Shown: positions 36,828-45,527, numbered from the stretch's first letter. The stretch is 64,000 nt of DNA from Streptomyces cyanogenus (GCF_017526105.1 NZ_CP071839.1:8036001-8100000), one strand, 5' to 3'. A program made the numbers and translations. Notes: generated by a model not told the origin, from the sequence alone.

Positions 36828-37937
36828 ATGAGCGACCAGCCGGCCGTCGAGGCCGTGGACACCGCCGTCTACACCGTGCCCACCGACACGCCCGAGGCGG
36901 ACGGCACCCTCGCCTGGGACAGGACGACCCTCGTCCTGGTCACCGTCCGCGCCGGCGCCACCACCGGGCTCGGCTACACCTACGCGCCCGCCGCCACCGC
37001 CCACCTCGTCCGCGAGCTGCTCGCCGCCACCGTCACCGGCCTGTCCGCGTACGACGTGCCGCGCGCCAACGAGCGGATGTGCCGGGCCGTGCGCAACGCC
37101 GGACTGCCCGGCGTGGCCGCCCAGGCGATCGCCGCCGTCGACATCGCCCTGTGGGACCTCAAGGCGCGCCTGCTCGGCCTGCCCCTGGTCCACCTGCTGG
37201 GCGCCGCCCGCGACGACGTTCCCGTCTACGGCAGCGGCGGCTTCACCACCTACGACGCCGCCCGGCAGGAGCGCCAGCTGCGGGGCTGGGCCGAGAAAGA
37301 GGGCATCCCCCGCGTCAAGATCAAGATCGGGGAGTCGTGGGGCACCCGGGAGGACCGCGACCTGGACCGCGTCGCCCGGGCGCGGGCCACGGTCGGCGAC
37401 ACCGTCGAGCTGTACGTCGACGCCAACGGCGGCTACACCGCAGGCCAGGCCGTACGGATGGCGGGCCCGCTCGCCGACCACGGCGTCACCTGGTTCGAGG
37501 AGCCCGTCTCCTCCGACCACCTGACCACCCTCGCCGACGTCCGCGCCCGCACCCCGATCGACGTCACCGCCGGCGAGTACGGCTACACCCTCGCCTACTT
37601 CGAGCACATGCTGGCCGCCGGAGCCGTCGACTGCCTCCAGGCCGATGTCACCCGGTGCGGCGGCATCACCGTCTGGCTGCGCGCCGCCGCGCTCGCCCAC
37701 GCGCGCGGGATCGACGTCTCGGGGCACTGCGCGCCCCACGCCCACGCCCATGTCGCCGCCGCCGTACCCAACCTGCGCCATCTGGAGTGGTTCCACGACC
37801 ACGTCCGCATCGAGCGGCTCCTGTTCGACGGCGTCCTCGACCCCGGCGGCGGCAGCATCACCCCGGGCGCCGACGGGGCACCCGGACTCGGCCTGACCCT
37901 CGTGGAGGAGCGCGCGGCACCGTACCGGACGGAGTGA
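36828..37937 (+). CDS. Enolase-superfamily enzyme (mandelate racemase/sugar acid dehydratase type)
   Basis: 369 residues. Superfamily residues are visible: KIKIG (the KxK pair), YVDANGGY (metal Asp), WFEEPV (metal Glu), TAGEYGYT (third metal ligand), DVTRCGG and SGHCAPHAHAH (the catalytic His region of the mandelate racemase subgroup). Members abstract a proton alpha to a carboxylate to racemise or dehydrate hydroxyacids. The start lies 2 nt after the dehydrogenase stop, with GAGGAGG overlapping that gene's end, so the two are coupled. The context suggests stepwise processing of a hydroxy- or sugar acid that the flavoprotein then oxidises (inference); the exact substrate is open. Confidence 0.9.
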   Translation: MSDQPAVEAVDTAVYTVPTDTPEADGTLAWDRTTLVLVTVRAGATTGLGYTYAPAATAHLVRELLAATVTGLSAYDVPRANERMCRAVRNAGLPGVAAQAIAAVDIALWDLKARLLGLPLVHLLGAARDDVPVYGSGGFTTYDAARQERQLRGWAEKEGIPRVKIKIGESWGTREDRDLDRVARARATVGDTVELYVDANGGYTAGQAVRMAGPLADHGVTWFEEPVSSDHLTTLADVRARTPIDVTAGEYGYTLAYFEHMLAAGAVDCLQADVTRCGGITVWLRAAALAHARGIDVSGHCAPHAHAHVAAAVPNLRHLEWFHDHVRIERLLFDGVLDPGGGSITPGADGAPGLGLTLVEERAAPYRTE

Positions 37938-37991
37938 GCCGGAACCGTGTTTGCGCAGTCGCGTCCCGAGACCGCAGCAGAGGAGATGAAC

Positions 37992-39002
37992 ATGTCCCCG
38001 ACCGTCGTCATCACCGGCGCCAGCGCCGGTATCGGCCGCGCCACCGCCCGCCTGTACGCCCGGCGCGGCGCCGACGTCGTCCTGGTCGCGCGCGGCGAGG
38101 GCGGCCTGGCGGTGGCGGCCGACGAGGTCGCGGCGCTCGGCGGACGGCCCCTGGTACGGCCCGCCGACGTCGCCGACCCGGCCCAGACGGAGGCCGTCGC
38201 CGAGGCCGCGGAGAAGGAGTTCGGCCCGATCGACCTCTGGATCAACTGCGCCTTCGCCAGCGTCTTCGCGCCGTTCGAGGAGATCACCCCCGAGGAGTAC
38301 CGCCGGATCACCGAGGTCACCTACCTCGGCTTCGTCAACGGCACCCGCTCGGCCCTGAAGCGCATGCTGCCCCGCGACCGGGGCACGATCGTGCAGGTCG
38401 GCTCCGCGCTCGGGGAGCGCTCGATCCCGCTGCAGTCCGCGTACTGCGGAGCCAAGCACGCCATCAACGGCTTCACCTCCTCCCTGCGCACCGAGCTGCT
38501 GCACCGGGGCAGCCACGTGCACGTCACCGTCGCCCAGATGCCCGCGGTCAACACCCCGCAGTTCGAGTGGGTCCGCTCCCGCCTGTCCAAGCACCCCATG
38601 CCGGTCCCGCCGATCTACCAGCCCGAGGTGGCGGCGCGGGGCGTTGCGTACGCCGCCGACCACCCCGGCCGCAAGCAGTACTACATCGGCGCCACCACCG
38701 TGGCCACCATCTGGGCCAACCGGCTCGTCCCGGCGCTCCTCGACCGCTACCTGGCCCGCACCGGCTTCGACTCCCAGCAGACCGACCGCATCCCGCCCAC
38801 CGGACTGGACAACCTCTTCGCGCCCGCCGACCGGGATCCCGCCGACGACCAGGGCGCGCACGGCTCCTTCGACGACAGCGCGCACGCCCGCTCCTGGCAG
38901 GAGGCCCTGGTCCGGCACCCCGCGGCCACCGCCCTGGGCGCGGGCGCCGCCGCACTCGGCGCCGTACGCGGATACCGCCGCCTGACCTCCCGGGCCGCCT
39001 AG
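37992..39002 (+). CDS. Short-chain dehydrogenase/reductase with C-terminal hydrophobic tail
   Basis: 336 residues from ATG 37992, which lies 6-7 nt after GAGGAG; ATG 37986 is too close to it. The Rossmann motif TGASAGIG, the NCAF segment and active-site YCGAKHA are present, so it is a classical NAD(P)-dependent SDR. The region after ~290 is an extension: a hydrophilic linker, then a short Ala/Gly/Leu hydrophobic stretch (ALGAGAAALGAV) ending RGYRRL. This resembles the tail of the FAD/Fe-S protein two genes upstream. The gap to the enolase gene is 54 nt. Probably part of the same catabolic operon; substrate unknown. Confidence 0.9.
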   Translation: MSPTVVITGASAGIGRATARLYARRGADVVLVARGEGGLAVAADEVAALGGRPLVRPADVADPAQTEAVAEAAEKEFGPIDLWINCAFASVFAPFEEITPEEYRRITEVTYLGFVNGTRSALKRMLPRDRGTIVQVGSALGERSIPLQSAYCGAKHAINGFTSSLRTELLHRGSHVHVTVAQMPAVNTPQFEWVRSRLSKHPMPVPPIYQPEVAARGVAYAADHPGRKQYYIGATTVATIWANRLVPALLDRYLARTGFDSQQTDRIPPTGLDNLFAPADRDPADDQGAHGSFDDSAHARSWQEALVRHPAATALGAGAAALGAVRGYRRLTSRAA

Positions 39003-39012
39003 GCTGACCCTC

Positions 39013-39540
39013 GTGCGCCTCCTGCTGATGTCCGACACGCACCTGCCCAAGCGGGCCAAGCGGCTCCCCGAGCAGCTGCTCGCCGAACTGCCGCGCGCGG
39101 ACGTGGTGTTCCACGCCGGGGACTGGGTCGACACCGCCACCCTCGACCTGCTGGAGAGCCGCAGCCGCCGGCTGGTCGGCGTGTACGGCAACAACGACGG
39201 CCCCGAGCTGCGGGTCCGGCTGCCCGAGGTGGCGTACGCCGAACTGGGCGGCCTGCGCTTCGGTGTCGTCCACGAGACCGGGCCCGCCCAGGGCCGCGAG
39301 GCCCGCTGCGCCGCCCGCTTCCCGGACCTGGACGTCCTGGTCTTCGGGCACAGCCACATCCCCTGGGACACCACCGCGCCCGGCGGCCTGCGCCTGCTCA
39401 ACCCCGGCTCCCCGACCGACCGCCGCCGCCAGCCGCACTGCACCTACCTGACGGCGGCCGTCGCGGACGGGGCGCTCACGGAGGTGACCCTGCACCGCCT
39501 GCCCCCGCGGGGGCCGGGCCGTGGCATGATCACCGGGTGA
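39013..39540 (+). CDS. YfcE-like metallophosphoesterase
   Basis: 175 residues from a GTG start. The calcineurin-like motifs occur in order: MSDTHLP, HAGDWV, VYGNND, VVHETG and VFGHSHIP. These supply the two-metal site of small bacterial phosphodiesterases of the YfcE/MJ0936 group. It is cytosolic and may hydrolyse a phosphodiester, but the natural substrate is unknown. It begins 10 nt after the SDR stop and overlaps the next gene by 4 nt (GTGA), so it is in the operon, perhaps as a passenger. Confidence 0.9.
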   Translation: MRLLLMSDTHLPKRAKRLPEQLLAELPRADVVFHAGDWVDTATLDLLESRSRRLVGVYGNNDGPELRVRLPEVAYAELGGLRFGVVHETGPAQGREARCAARFPDLDVLVFGHSHIPWDTTAPGGLRLLNPGSPTDRRRQPHCTYLTAAVADGALTEVTLHRLPPRGPGRGMITG

Positions 39541-40133
39541 ATCCCGGACCCGGCATGCCCGCCGTCGTGCCCGTCGGCCGGCTCGCCGCCGGCCCGCAGC
39601 CCGTGCTGGTGCTGACCGGCGGCCTGGAACTGCGGCCCTGGCGCCTGGACGACGCCGACGCCGACGCCCTGCACACCGCGGGGCGCGATCCGGCGATCAG
39701 TCACTGGAACCTCTTCACCGTCGGCAGCCGCGCCGAGGCCCGTGCCCGGATCGAGCGCCTGCACGCGCGCCGGCGGGACGAGACCGGGGTGATCTGGGCC
39801 GTCGCCCCGCGCGGCGGCGCCGCCGTCGGGCTCGCCGGACTCAACGACGTCGATCTGGCGGGCGGCACCGCCGAGGTCGTCTACTGGGTGCTGCCCGAGG
39901 CACGCGGCGGCGGCCTCGCGGTCGCGGCGACCCGGCGGCTCGTCCGCTGGGCCCTTTCCGACCTGGGCCTGCACCGGCTGGTCCTGTGCCACTCGACGGC
40001 CAACCCCGCATCCTGCCGGGTCGCCGAGAAGGCCGGGTTCACCTTCGAGGGCACCCAGCGCAGCGCCCTGCTGCACGCGGACGGCTGGCACGACCAGCAC
40101 CTGCACGCGCGGGTGGCCGGCGACCCGGAGTAG
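39537..40133 (+). CDS. GNAT-family N-acetyltransferase
   Basis: 198 residues. The RimJ/RimL-type fold shows GGLELRPWRLDDADADAL at the front and the acetyl-CoA region EARGGGLAVAATRRLVRWA, then NPASCRVAEKAGFTFEG and a C-terminal WHDQHLHARV. The start GTG overlaps the phosphoesterase stop. Substrate unknown. It is the last gene of the operon starting at 33,790. The 155-nt spacer to the convergent xdhC-like gene shows no clear terminator. Confidence 0.87.
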   Translation: MNPGPGMPAVVPVGRLAAGPQPVLVLTGGLELRPWRLDDADADALHTAGRDPAISHWNLFTVGSRAEARARIERLHARRRDETGVIWAVAPRGGAAVGLAGLNDVDLAGGTAEVVYWVLPEARGGGLAVAATRRLVRWALSDLGLHRLVLCHSTANPASCRVAEKAGFTFEGTQRSALLHADGWHDQHLHARVAGDPE

Positions 40134-40288
40134 CTCACCGGTCCTGCGGCGCGCGTGCGCCGGGCCGCGGCCTCGCCCCCGGACATGCCCGTGCCGGTCA
40201 CGGCCGGCAGGGTGTCGGCGCCGCACTGCCGCTGCCCCGCACGCCGGCCCTCATCGCCAGGAGCTCTCCCCACCCGGCCGACGCCCCT

Positions 40289-41410
40289 TCAGAAGCCCGG
40301 GGCGCCGGACCACCCGTGCGGATGGATCTCCCCGCTCGTCCTGCTCAGCGGGGCCCCGCTGCCGCCCCAGCGCAGTGCCACGATCTCCGCCGCGACCGAC
40401 ACCGCCACCTCCTCCGGCGTACGGGCGCCGAGGTCGAGGCCGATCGGGGAGCGCAGGCGGGACAGTTCCTCGTCGGTGAGGCCGGACTCGACCAGACGGC
40501 GGAGCCGGTCGTCGTGGGTGCGCCGGCTGCCCATCGCCCCGATGTACGCGGCCGGGCGGCGCAGCGCCTCCCGCAGCACCGGCACGTCGAACTTCGGGTC
40601 GTGGGTCAGGACACAGATCACCGTCCGCTCGTCGGTGTGCGTGCCGCGCAGATACCGGTGCGGCCAGTCCACGACGACCTCCACGCCCTCCGGGAACCGC
40701 CGGGGCGTGGCGAACACCGGCCGGGCGTCGCACACGGTCACCCGGTAGCCGAGGAAGTCCCCGAGCCGGGCCACGGCCGCCGCGTAGTCGATGGCGCCGA
40801 AGACCAGCATGCGCGGCGGCGGCGCGAAGGAGTGCAGGAACACCGTGACGGTGTCCTCGCGCCGCTCCCCGTGCGGCCCGTAGTGCCTCAGCCCCGTCAC
40901 ACCGAGGGCGAGTTCGCCGCGCGCGTCGGCCGCGACGGCCGCGTCGAGCCCCCGGGTGCCCAGGCTGCCGGCGGCCGTCCGCGGCCACACCGCGAGGGTG
41001 GCGCCGCGCGGCGCCGGCCCGTCGACCACGGTGGCCGCGGTGACCGGCTCGCCGTCCGCGACGGACGCGGCGACCGCGCCGAACACCGGATCCCGGGCCG
41101 GGGTCACCGGCCGGACCAGGACGGTGATCTCGCCACCGCAGGTGAGCCCGGCCGCGAAGGCGTCCTCGTCGCTGTAACCGAACGTCTCCAGCCGGACCGC
41201 GCCGGTCTCGACGACCTCCTGGGCCAGCTCGAACACCGCGCCCTCCACACAGCCCCCGGAGACGCTGCCGACCACCTCGCCGTCCGGGCCGACGGCCAGC
41301 GCGGCGCCGGGCCCGCGGGGCGCGCTGCGGCTGACGGAGACGACCGTGGCCAGCCCGAACGGCACCCGGGCCGCGTACCACCGGTCCAGTACCGCGAGAA
41401 TCTCACGCAT
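40289..41410 (-). CDS. XdhC/CoxI-family molybdenum cofactor protein
   Basis: 373 residues. The N-terminal XdhC/CoxI domain carries SVSRSAPRGPGAALAV and SVSGGCVEGAV. The C-terminal Rossmann-like domain starts near GAIDYAAAVARLGDFLG and includes LTHDPKFDVPVL, AYIGAMGSRRT and PIGLDLGARTPEEVAVSVAAEI. XdhC binds and sulfurates the molybdenum cofactor for insertion into xanthine dehydrogenase-type enzymes. No molybdo-hydroxylase subunit is nearby, so it works with an enzyme encoded elsewhere or is a remnant of a split operon. It is divergent from otr(A), with a 195-nt gap between. Confidence 0.9.
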   Translation of the reverse strand: MREILAVLDRWYAARVPFGLATVVSVSRSAPRGPGAALAVGPDGEVVGSVSGGCVEGAVFELAQEVVETGAVRLETFGYSDEDAFAAGLTCGGEITVLVRPVTPARDPVFGAVAASVADGEPVTAATVVDGPAPRGATLAVWPRTAAGSLGTRGLDAAVAADARGELALGVTGLRHYGPHGERREDTVTVFLHSFAPPPRMLVFGAIDYAAAVARLGDFLGYRVTVCDARPVFATPRRFPEGVEVVVDWPHRYLRGTHTDERTVICVLTHDPKFDVPVLREALRRPAAYIGAMGSRRTHDDRLRRLVESGLTDEELSRLRSPIGLDLGARTPEEVAVSVAAEIVALRWGGSGAPLSRTSGEIHPHGWSGAPGF

Positions 41411-41541
41411 CGTCCGCTCCTCGGCTCGCCTGCCCCGGCCTCACCCGGCACGGCATTTGGTTGAACGTTAATCCGTTGGTGGTGCCGTCGCCGTTCTGCT
41501 GCACTGCACCGGTCGAGTTCCCGAACCCACCAGGAGCGATC
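41411..41541. promoter_or_regulatory. Divergent promoter region between xdhC-like gene and otr(A)
   Basis: An AT-rich stretch around 41,456-41,482 (TTGGTTGAACGTTAATCCG) stands out from the GC-rich surroundings and is a plausible promoter or operator. AACGTT is self-complementary. Exact -35/-10 boxes are not assigned. Beyond it only the putative leader ORF is present. Confidence 0.4.
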
Positions 41542-41652
41542 ATGCGCGCACCGTTCATGTCCAGCCCGGAAGGAACCGCCCACTCTCTCAAGGACATGAC
41601 ACTTCGTGCCTCTGCTCAATCTGGGAATCCTGGCCCATGTCGACGCGGGTAA
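41542..41652 (+). CDS. Putative leader peptide overlapping the otr(A) start
   Basis: 36 residues (MRAPFMSSPEGTAHSLKDMT and on). CAGGAGCGATC places a good Shine-Dalgarno 6 nt before the ATG. Translation would cross the otr(A) initiation region: the AAGGA before otr(A) lies inside this ORF, and it stops 47 nt inside otr(A) in another frame. An ORF from 41,461 in the same frame lacks a ribosome binding site. Such leaders can regulate ribosome-directed resistance genes by attenuation, but this is inferred from layout only. Confidence 0.35.
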   Translation: MRAPFMSSPEGTAHSLKDMTLRASAQSGNPGPCRRG

Positions 41653-43591
41653 GACGAGCCTGACCGAACGGCTCCTGCACACCGCCGGAGTGATCGACGA
41701 GGTCGGCAGCGTCGACGCCGGCAGCACCACCACCGACACCCTCGCGCTGGAGCGCCGGCGCGGCATCACCATCAAGTCCGCCGTCGTGTCGTTCCCGCTC
41801 GACGGCGTCACCGTCAACCTCATCGACACCCCCGGCCACCCGGACTTCATCGCCGAGGTCGAGCGGGTGCTCGGCGTGCTCGACGGTGCGGTCCTGGTCG
41901 TCTCCGCCGTCGAGGGCGTCCAGGCGCAGACCCGGGTGCTCATGCGCACCCTGCGCCGGCTGCGCATCCCCACCCTGGTCTTCGTCAACAAGATCGACCG
42001 GCGCGGCGCCCGGGACGCGGCGGTGCTCCGCCAGATGGCCCAGCGGCTCGCCGTACCGCTCGTGCCGATGGGGACGGCCGCGGGGCTCGGCACGCGTGCC
42101 GCCCGTTTCCGCCCCGGCCTCGGCCCGGCCGCGCTGGAGGCGCTGGCGGACCGGGACGACGGTCTGCTCGCCGCCTACCTCGACGGCGGGGTCCCCGCGG
42201 ACCGGCTCCGCCGCGCCCTCGCCGCCCAGACCCGGAGCGCGGCCGTCCACCCGGTGTACTTCGGATCCGCGATCACCGGCGCCGGTGTGCCCGACCTGGT
42301 CGCCGGCATCGAACGGCTGCTGCCCGCCGCCGGCGGCGACCCGGACGGCCCGTTGTCGGGCACGGTCTTCAAGATCGAGCGGGGCCCGGCGGGGGAGAAG
42401 GCGGCCTACGCGCGCCTCTTCTCCGGCACCCTGCGCGTCCGCGACCGGATCGCGTTCGGGGACGGCCGCCGGGGCCCCGAGGAAGGACGCGTGACCGGGA
42501 TGAGCGTCTTCGCGCACGGCACGGACACCCGGGCGGACAGTGCCGGAGCGGACCGGATCGTCAAGGTGTGGGGCCTCGGCGGCATCCGGATCGGCGACGC
42601 GCTCGGCATCCCGAACAGGTCGTACGAGCACCACTTCGCGCCGCCCACCCTGGAGACGGTCGTCGTCCCCGGCCCCGGCACGGACCGGCGCTCGCTGCAC
42701 CTCGCGCTCACCCAGCTCGCCGAGCAGGACCCGCTCATCGGCGTCCGCCACGACGAACTGCGGGGGGAGACCTCGGTGTCCCTCTACGGCGAGGTGCAGA
42801 AGGAGGTCGTCCAGGCCACCCTCGCCGACGAGTACGGCCTGGCCGTCTCCTTCCGCGAGACGACGACCCTGTGCATCGAACGCCCGGTCGGCAGCGGGCA
42901 CGCCGTCGAGTTCAACAAGAAGGACGACAACCCCTTCCTCGCCACCGTCGGCCTGCGCGTCGACCCCGCTCCGCCCGGCGCGGGCGTGGCATTCCGGCGG
43001 GAGGTGGAGCTGGGCTCGATGCCGTACGCGTTCTTCAAGGCCGTCGAGGACACCGTCCGGGAGACGCTCGGTCAAGGCCTGCACGGCTGGCAGGTCACCG
43101 ACTGCACGGTCACCATGACCCACTCCGGCTACTCGCCCCGGCAGAGCCACGCGCACCAGGGCTTCGACAAGAGCATGTCCAGCACCGGCTACGACTTCCG
43201 GGGCCTGACCCCGCTCGTCCTGACCGAGGCGCTGCGCCGGGCAGGCACCCTGGTGCACGAACCGGTGCACCGCTTCCGGCTGGAGGCGCCGGCCGACACG
43301 CTCGGCGCGCTGCTGCCGGTGCTGGCCCGGCTCGGCGCGGTACCGGAGAGCACCGGCACGCACGCGGCGGTCGGTGTGCTGGAGGGCACCGTTCCGGCCG
43401 CCCGGGTGCACACGCTGGAGCAGCGGCTGCCGGGACTGACCCGGGGCGAGGGCGAGCTGGAGACGGCCTTCGACCACTACGCGCCGGTGACCCGGGGCAC
43501 GGTCCCCGAACGGCCGCGCACGGACCACAACCCGCTGAACCGGAAGGAGTACCTGCTGAACTTCATGCGTCGCGTCGGCGAGCCGAGCTGA
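41606..43591 (+). CDS. otr(A)-like: Otr(A)-type ribosomal protection GTPase (tetracycline resistance-like)
   Basis: 661 residues from GTG, almost the length of Streptomyces rimosus Otr(A) (663, from memory). The translational GTPase G motifs are clear: AHVDAGKTSL (G1), RRGITI (G2), DTPGHPDF (G3) and NKID (G4). They are followed by domains II to V of the EF-G fold; the start LNLGILAHVDAGKTSLTERL is typical of the Tet(M)/Otr(A) group. Such proteins dislodge tetracyclines from the ribosome with GTP hydrolysis. Otr(A)-like genes are frequent in streptomycetes that make no tetracycline, so it may be intrinsic resistance or a translation factor paralogue. The only Shine-Dalgarno-like sequence (AAGGA) is 11 nt from the GTG. 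It is not part of the peptide cluster. Confidence 0.92.
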   Translation: MPLLNLGILAHVDAGKTSLTERLLHTAGVIDEVGSVDAGSTTTDTLALERRRGITIKSAVVSFPLDGVTVNLIDTPGHPDFIAEVERVLGVLDGAVLVVSAVEGVQAQTRVLMRTLRRLRIPTLVFVNKIDRRGARDAAVLRQMAQRLAVPLVPMGTAAGLGTRAARFRPGLGPAALEALADRDDGLLAAYLDGGVPADRLRRALAAQTRSAAVHPVYFGSAITGAGVPDLVAGIERLLPAAGGDPDGPLSGTVFKIERGPAGEKAAYARLFSGTLRVRDRIAFGDGRRGPEEGRVTGMSVFAHGTDTRADSAGADRIVKVWGLGGIRIGDALGIPNRSYEHHFAPPTLETVVVPGPGTDRRSLHLALTQLAEQDPLIGVRHDELRGETSVSLYGEVQKEVVQATLADEYGLAVSFRETTTLCIERPVGSGHAVEFNKKDDNPFLATVGLRVDPAPPGAGVAFRREVELGSMPYAFFKAVEDTVRETLGQGLHGWQVTDCTVTMTHSGYSPRQSHAHQGFDKSMSSTGYDFRGLTPLVLTEALRRAGTLVHEPVHRFRLEAPADTLGALLPVLARLGAVPESTGTHAAVGVLEGTVPAARVHTLEQRLPGLTRGEGELETAFDHYAPVTRGTVPERPRTDHNPLNRKEYLLNFMRRVGEPS

Positions 43592-43602
43592 CCAGTCGTC
43601 AC

Positions 43603-43618
43603 CTTACTGAGGAGTCAG
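43603..43618. promoter_or_regulatory. Palindrome CTTACT-GAGG-AGTCAG at the GH5 ribosome binding site
   Basis: It matches the perfect palindrome CTTACT-GAAA-AGTAAG found upstream of the TetR and propeller genes, with the same 4-nt spacer and one arm mismatch. It overlaps the GAGGAG Shine-Dalgarno of the GH5 gene. Likely a site for the same regulator. Confidence 0.5.
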
Positions 43619-43624
43619 AAGCTA

Positions 43625-45517
43625 TTGACGCTGTCCGGACATGGCCGGACCGTGGTGGACATGCCGAATCTCCGGGCACGTCTGCTGGCTGTGCTGGTCG
43701 TCCTCAGCGGATCCCTGACGGTGGCGGGAGTCCCGCCCGCCACCGCCGCCACCCCTTCCGACTCCCTCTGGTTCGACGGCGCCGCGCTGACCGTGCGGGA
43801 CGGCCGGTTCACCGACGGCCAGGGCCGCGAGATCGTCCTGCGCGGCTACAACGTCTCCGGCGAGACCAAACTGGAGGAGAACGGCGGCCTGCCCTTCGCC
43901 TCGGTCGCCGACGCCCGCAGGTCGGCGGCCGCGCTGCGCGCCCTCGGCGGCGGCAACGCGGTCCGCTTCCTGCTCTCCTGGGCGTACGCCGAGCCCGTGC
44001 GCGGCCGGGTGGACACCGCCTACCTGGCCGCCGCCACCGAGCAACTGCGCGCCTTCCTGGACGCGGGCATCCGGGTCTACCCCGACTTCCACCAGGACCT
44101 CTTCTCCCGGTACCTGTTCGGCACCGGCAGCTGGTACACCGGCGACGGCGCCCCCGAGTGGGCGGTGGACGCCGGGGGTTATCCCAAGGAGTCCTGTGGC
44201 ATCTGCCTCTTCTGGGGTCAGAACATCACCCAGAACGCGGCCGTGCGGAAGGCCCAGTACGACTTCTGGCACAACGCCCACGGCCTGCAGGACGCCTTCC
44301 TGGCCACCGCCCGGAGCACCATGGCCTACCTGCGGCAGCACCTGAGCGCCGCGGAGTTCGCGGGGATCGCCGGCTTCGACCCGTACAACGAGCCGTACGC
44401 CGGCGGTTACGACTCCGGGCAGAGCTCCCGCACCTGGGAACACGACCTGCTCTGGCCGTTCTACGCGCGCTTCCGGGCCGGCATGGACGCCGCAGGCTGG
44501 CAGGACAAGCCGGCCTTCGTCGAACCGAACCTCTTCTGGAACGCCAACATCTCCACCCAGAGACAGGAGGGCGGCCTGCTCGACGCGGGCACGCTCGGCC
44601 CGGGTTACGTCTTCAACACCCACTTCTACGACCAGAAGGCCATCTCCGGCATCCTGATGTGGGGCAAGGCGGCCGACGGCCAGTACGCCTCCGACTTCGC
44701 CGCCGTCCGCGACCGGGCCACGGCCGCCGGTACCGCGGCCGTGGTCGGCGAGTTCGGCCACCCCCTGTCCGGCACGGTCTCCGACAAGGCCCCGACCGTC
44801 CTGAAGGCCATGTACCAGGCCCTCGACTCCCGTCTGCCGGGGGCCAGTTGGTGGGCGAGACCGGCCGCCTCCGGGCCGGTGCTGTCCGGCACCCAGTGGC
44901 AGTGGGACCTCTACAACGGCCGGCACCACGAGCTGATGAACGGCAACCCCGGCAAGGTGCTCACCGCCGGGGACGCCTGGAACGACGAGGACCTGTCGGC
45001 GGTACGGCTCGACGACTCCGGGAACGTCGTCCTGCGCCAGGACGCCCGCCTCCTGGACCGCCTCTACCCGGGCGCCACGGCCGGCACCGCCCTCGCCTTC
45101 ACCTACGAGGACCGCTCCCGCGACGGCTCCGCCACCCTCACCTGGAACCCGGTGCCCGGCTCCCTGCCGAACGTGGCGGAACTGGTCGGCACGGGCCAGT
45201 ACGGGCTGCTCGTGTGGCGCTCCGGCGACGGCACCGCGCCCACCGAGCTGCACCTGCCGGCGTCCTTCCCGACCGCCGCCACCACGGTCGTCTCCGACCT
45301 CGGCACGGTGTACGCTCCGCCCGCGTACACCTCCGCCACCCCCGTCGCCGTGGCCCCGGAGCCGGGCGGCACGGGCAGCCGCCGGCTGCTGCTCACCGAC
45401 GCGGACTCCGGCATCCTCCACTACGCCCTCGTCACCAACGGCGCCCCGGCCCCCTCGGCGGACCTGCTGGCCGCGGCGAAGGCGGAGCTGGCCGCATGGG
45501 CGGCGGCACGCTTCTGA
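43625..45517 (+). CDS. Secreted GH5 glycosidase, endoglycoceramidase-like
   Basis: 630 residues from TTG 43625 (GAGGAG 10 nt upstream), or 618 from ATG 43661, which directly begins a signal peptide (MPNLRARLLAVLVVLSGSLT, cleavage near ATAA). The catalytic GH5 domain includes EIVLRGYNVSG, VRFLLSWAYAEP, VYPDFHQDLFSRY, GFDPYNEPYAGG (acid/base Glu) and VVGEFGHPL (nucleophile Glu), and a C-terminal beta-sandwich ends near HLPASFP and ILHYALVT. This arrangement resembles endoglycoceramidases, which cleave the glycan from glycosphingolipids; another lipid or aryl glycoside is possible. The gene is followed by a strong terminator and shares an operator-like site with a TetR gene. Confidence 0.85.
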   Translation: MTLSGHGRTVVDMPNLRARLLAVLVVLSGSLTVAGVPPATAATPSDSLWFDGAALTVRDGRFTDGQGREIVLRGYNVSGETKLEENGGLPFASVADARRSAAALRALGGGNAVRFLLSWAYAEPVRGRVDTAYLAAATEQLRAFLDAGIRVYPDFHQDLFSRYLFGTGSWYTGDGAPEWAVDAGGYPKESCGICLFWGQNITQNAAVRKAQYDFWHNAHGLQDAFLATARSTMAYLRQHLSAAEFAGIAGFDPYNEPYAGGYDSGQSSRTWEHDLLWPFYARFRAGMDAAGWQDKPAFVEPNLFWNANISTQRQEGGLLDAGTLGPGYVFNTHFYDQKAISGILMWGKAADGQYASDFAAVRDRATAAGTAAVVGEFGHPLSGTVSDKAPTVLKAMYQALDSRLPGASWWARPAASGPVLSGTQWQWDLYNGRHHELMNGNPGKVLTAGDAWNDEDLSAVRLDDSGNVVLRQDARLLDRLYPGATAGTALAFTYEDRSRDGSATLTWNPVPGSLPNVAELVGTGQYGLLVWRSGDGTAPTELHLPASFPTAATTVVSDLGTVYAPPAYTSATPVAVAPEPGGTGSRRLLLTDADSGILHYALVTNGAPAPSADLLAAAKAELAAWAAARF

Positions 45518-45527
45518 CGGCAGCGGT

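Noticed and set aside
40289..41410. XdhC-like gene as part of a xanthine dehydrogenase operon.
   Set aside because: Neighbouring genes on both sides are unrelated and on the opposite strand; no molybdopterin, FAD or 2Fe-2S subunit is present.
41461..41541. Longer version of the leader ORF starting at 41461.
   Set aside because: There is no ribosome binding site before this ATG, and it runs through the likely promoter; only the ATG at 41542 has a good Shine-Dalgarno.
41606..43591. Otr(A)-like gene as self-resistance of the NRPS cluster.
   Set aside because: It is 16 kb beyond the cluster border, and a ribosome protection factor does not fit a non-ribosomal peptide; such genes are common in Streptomyces.
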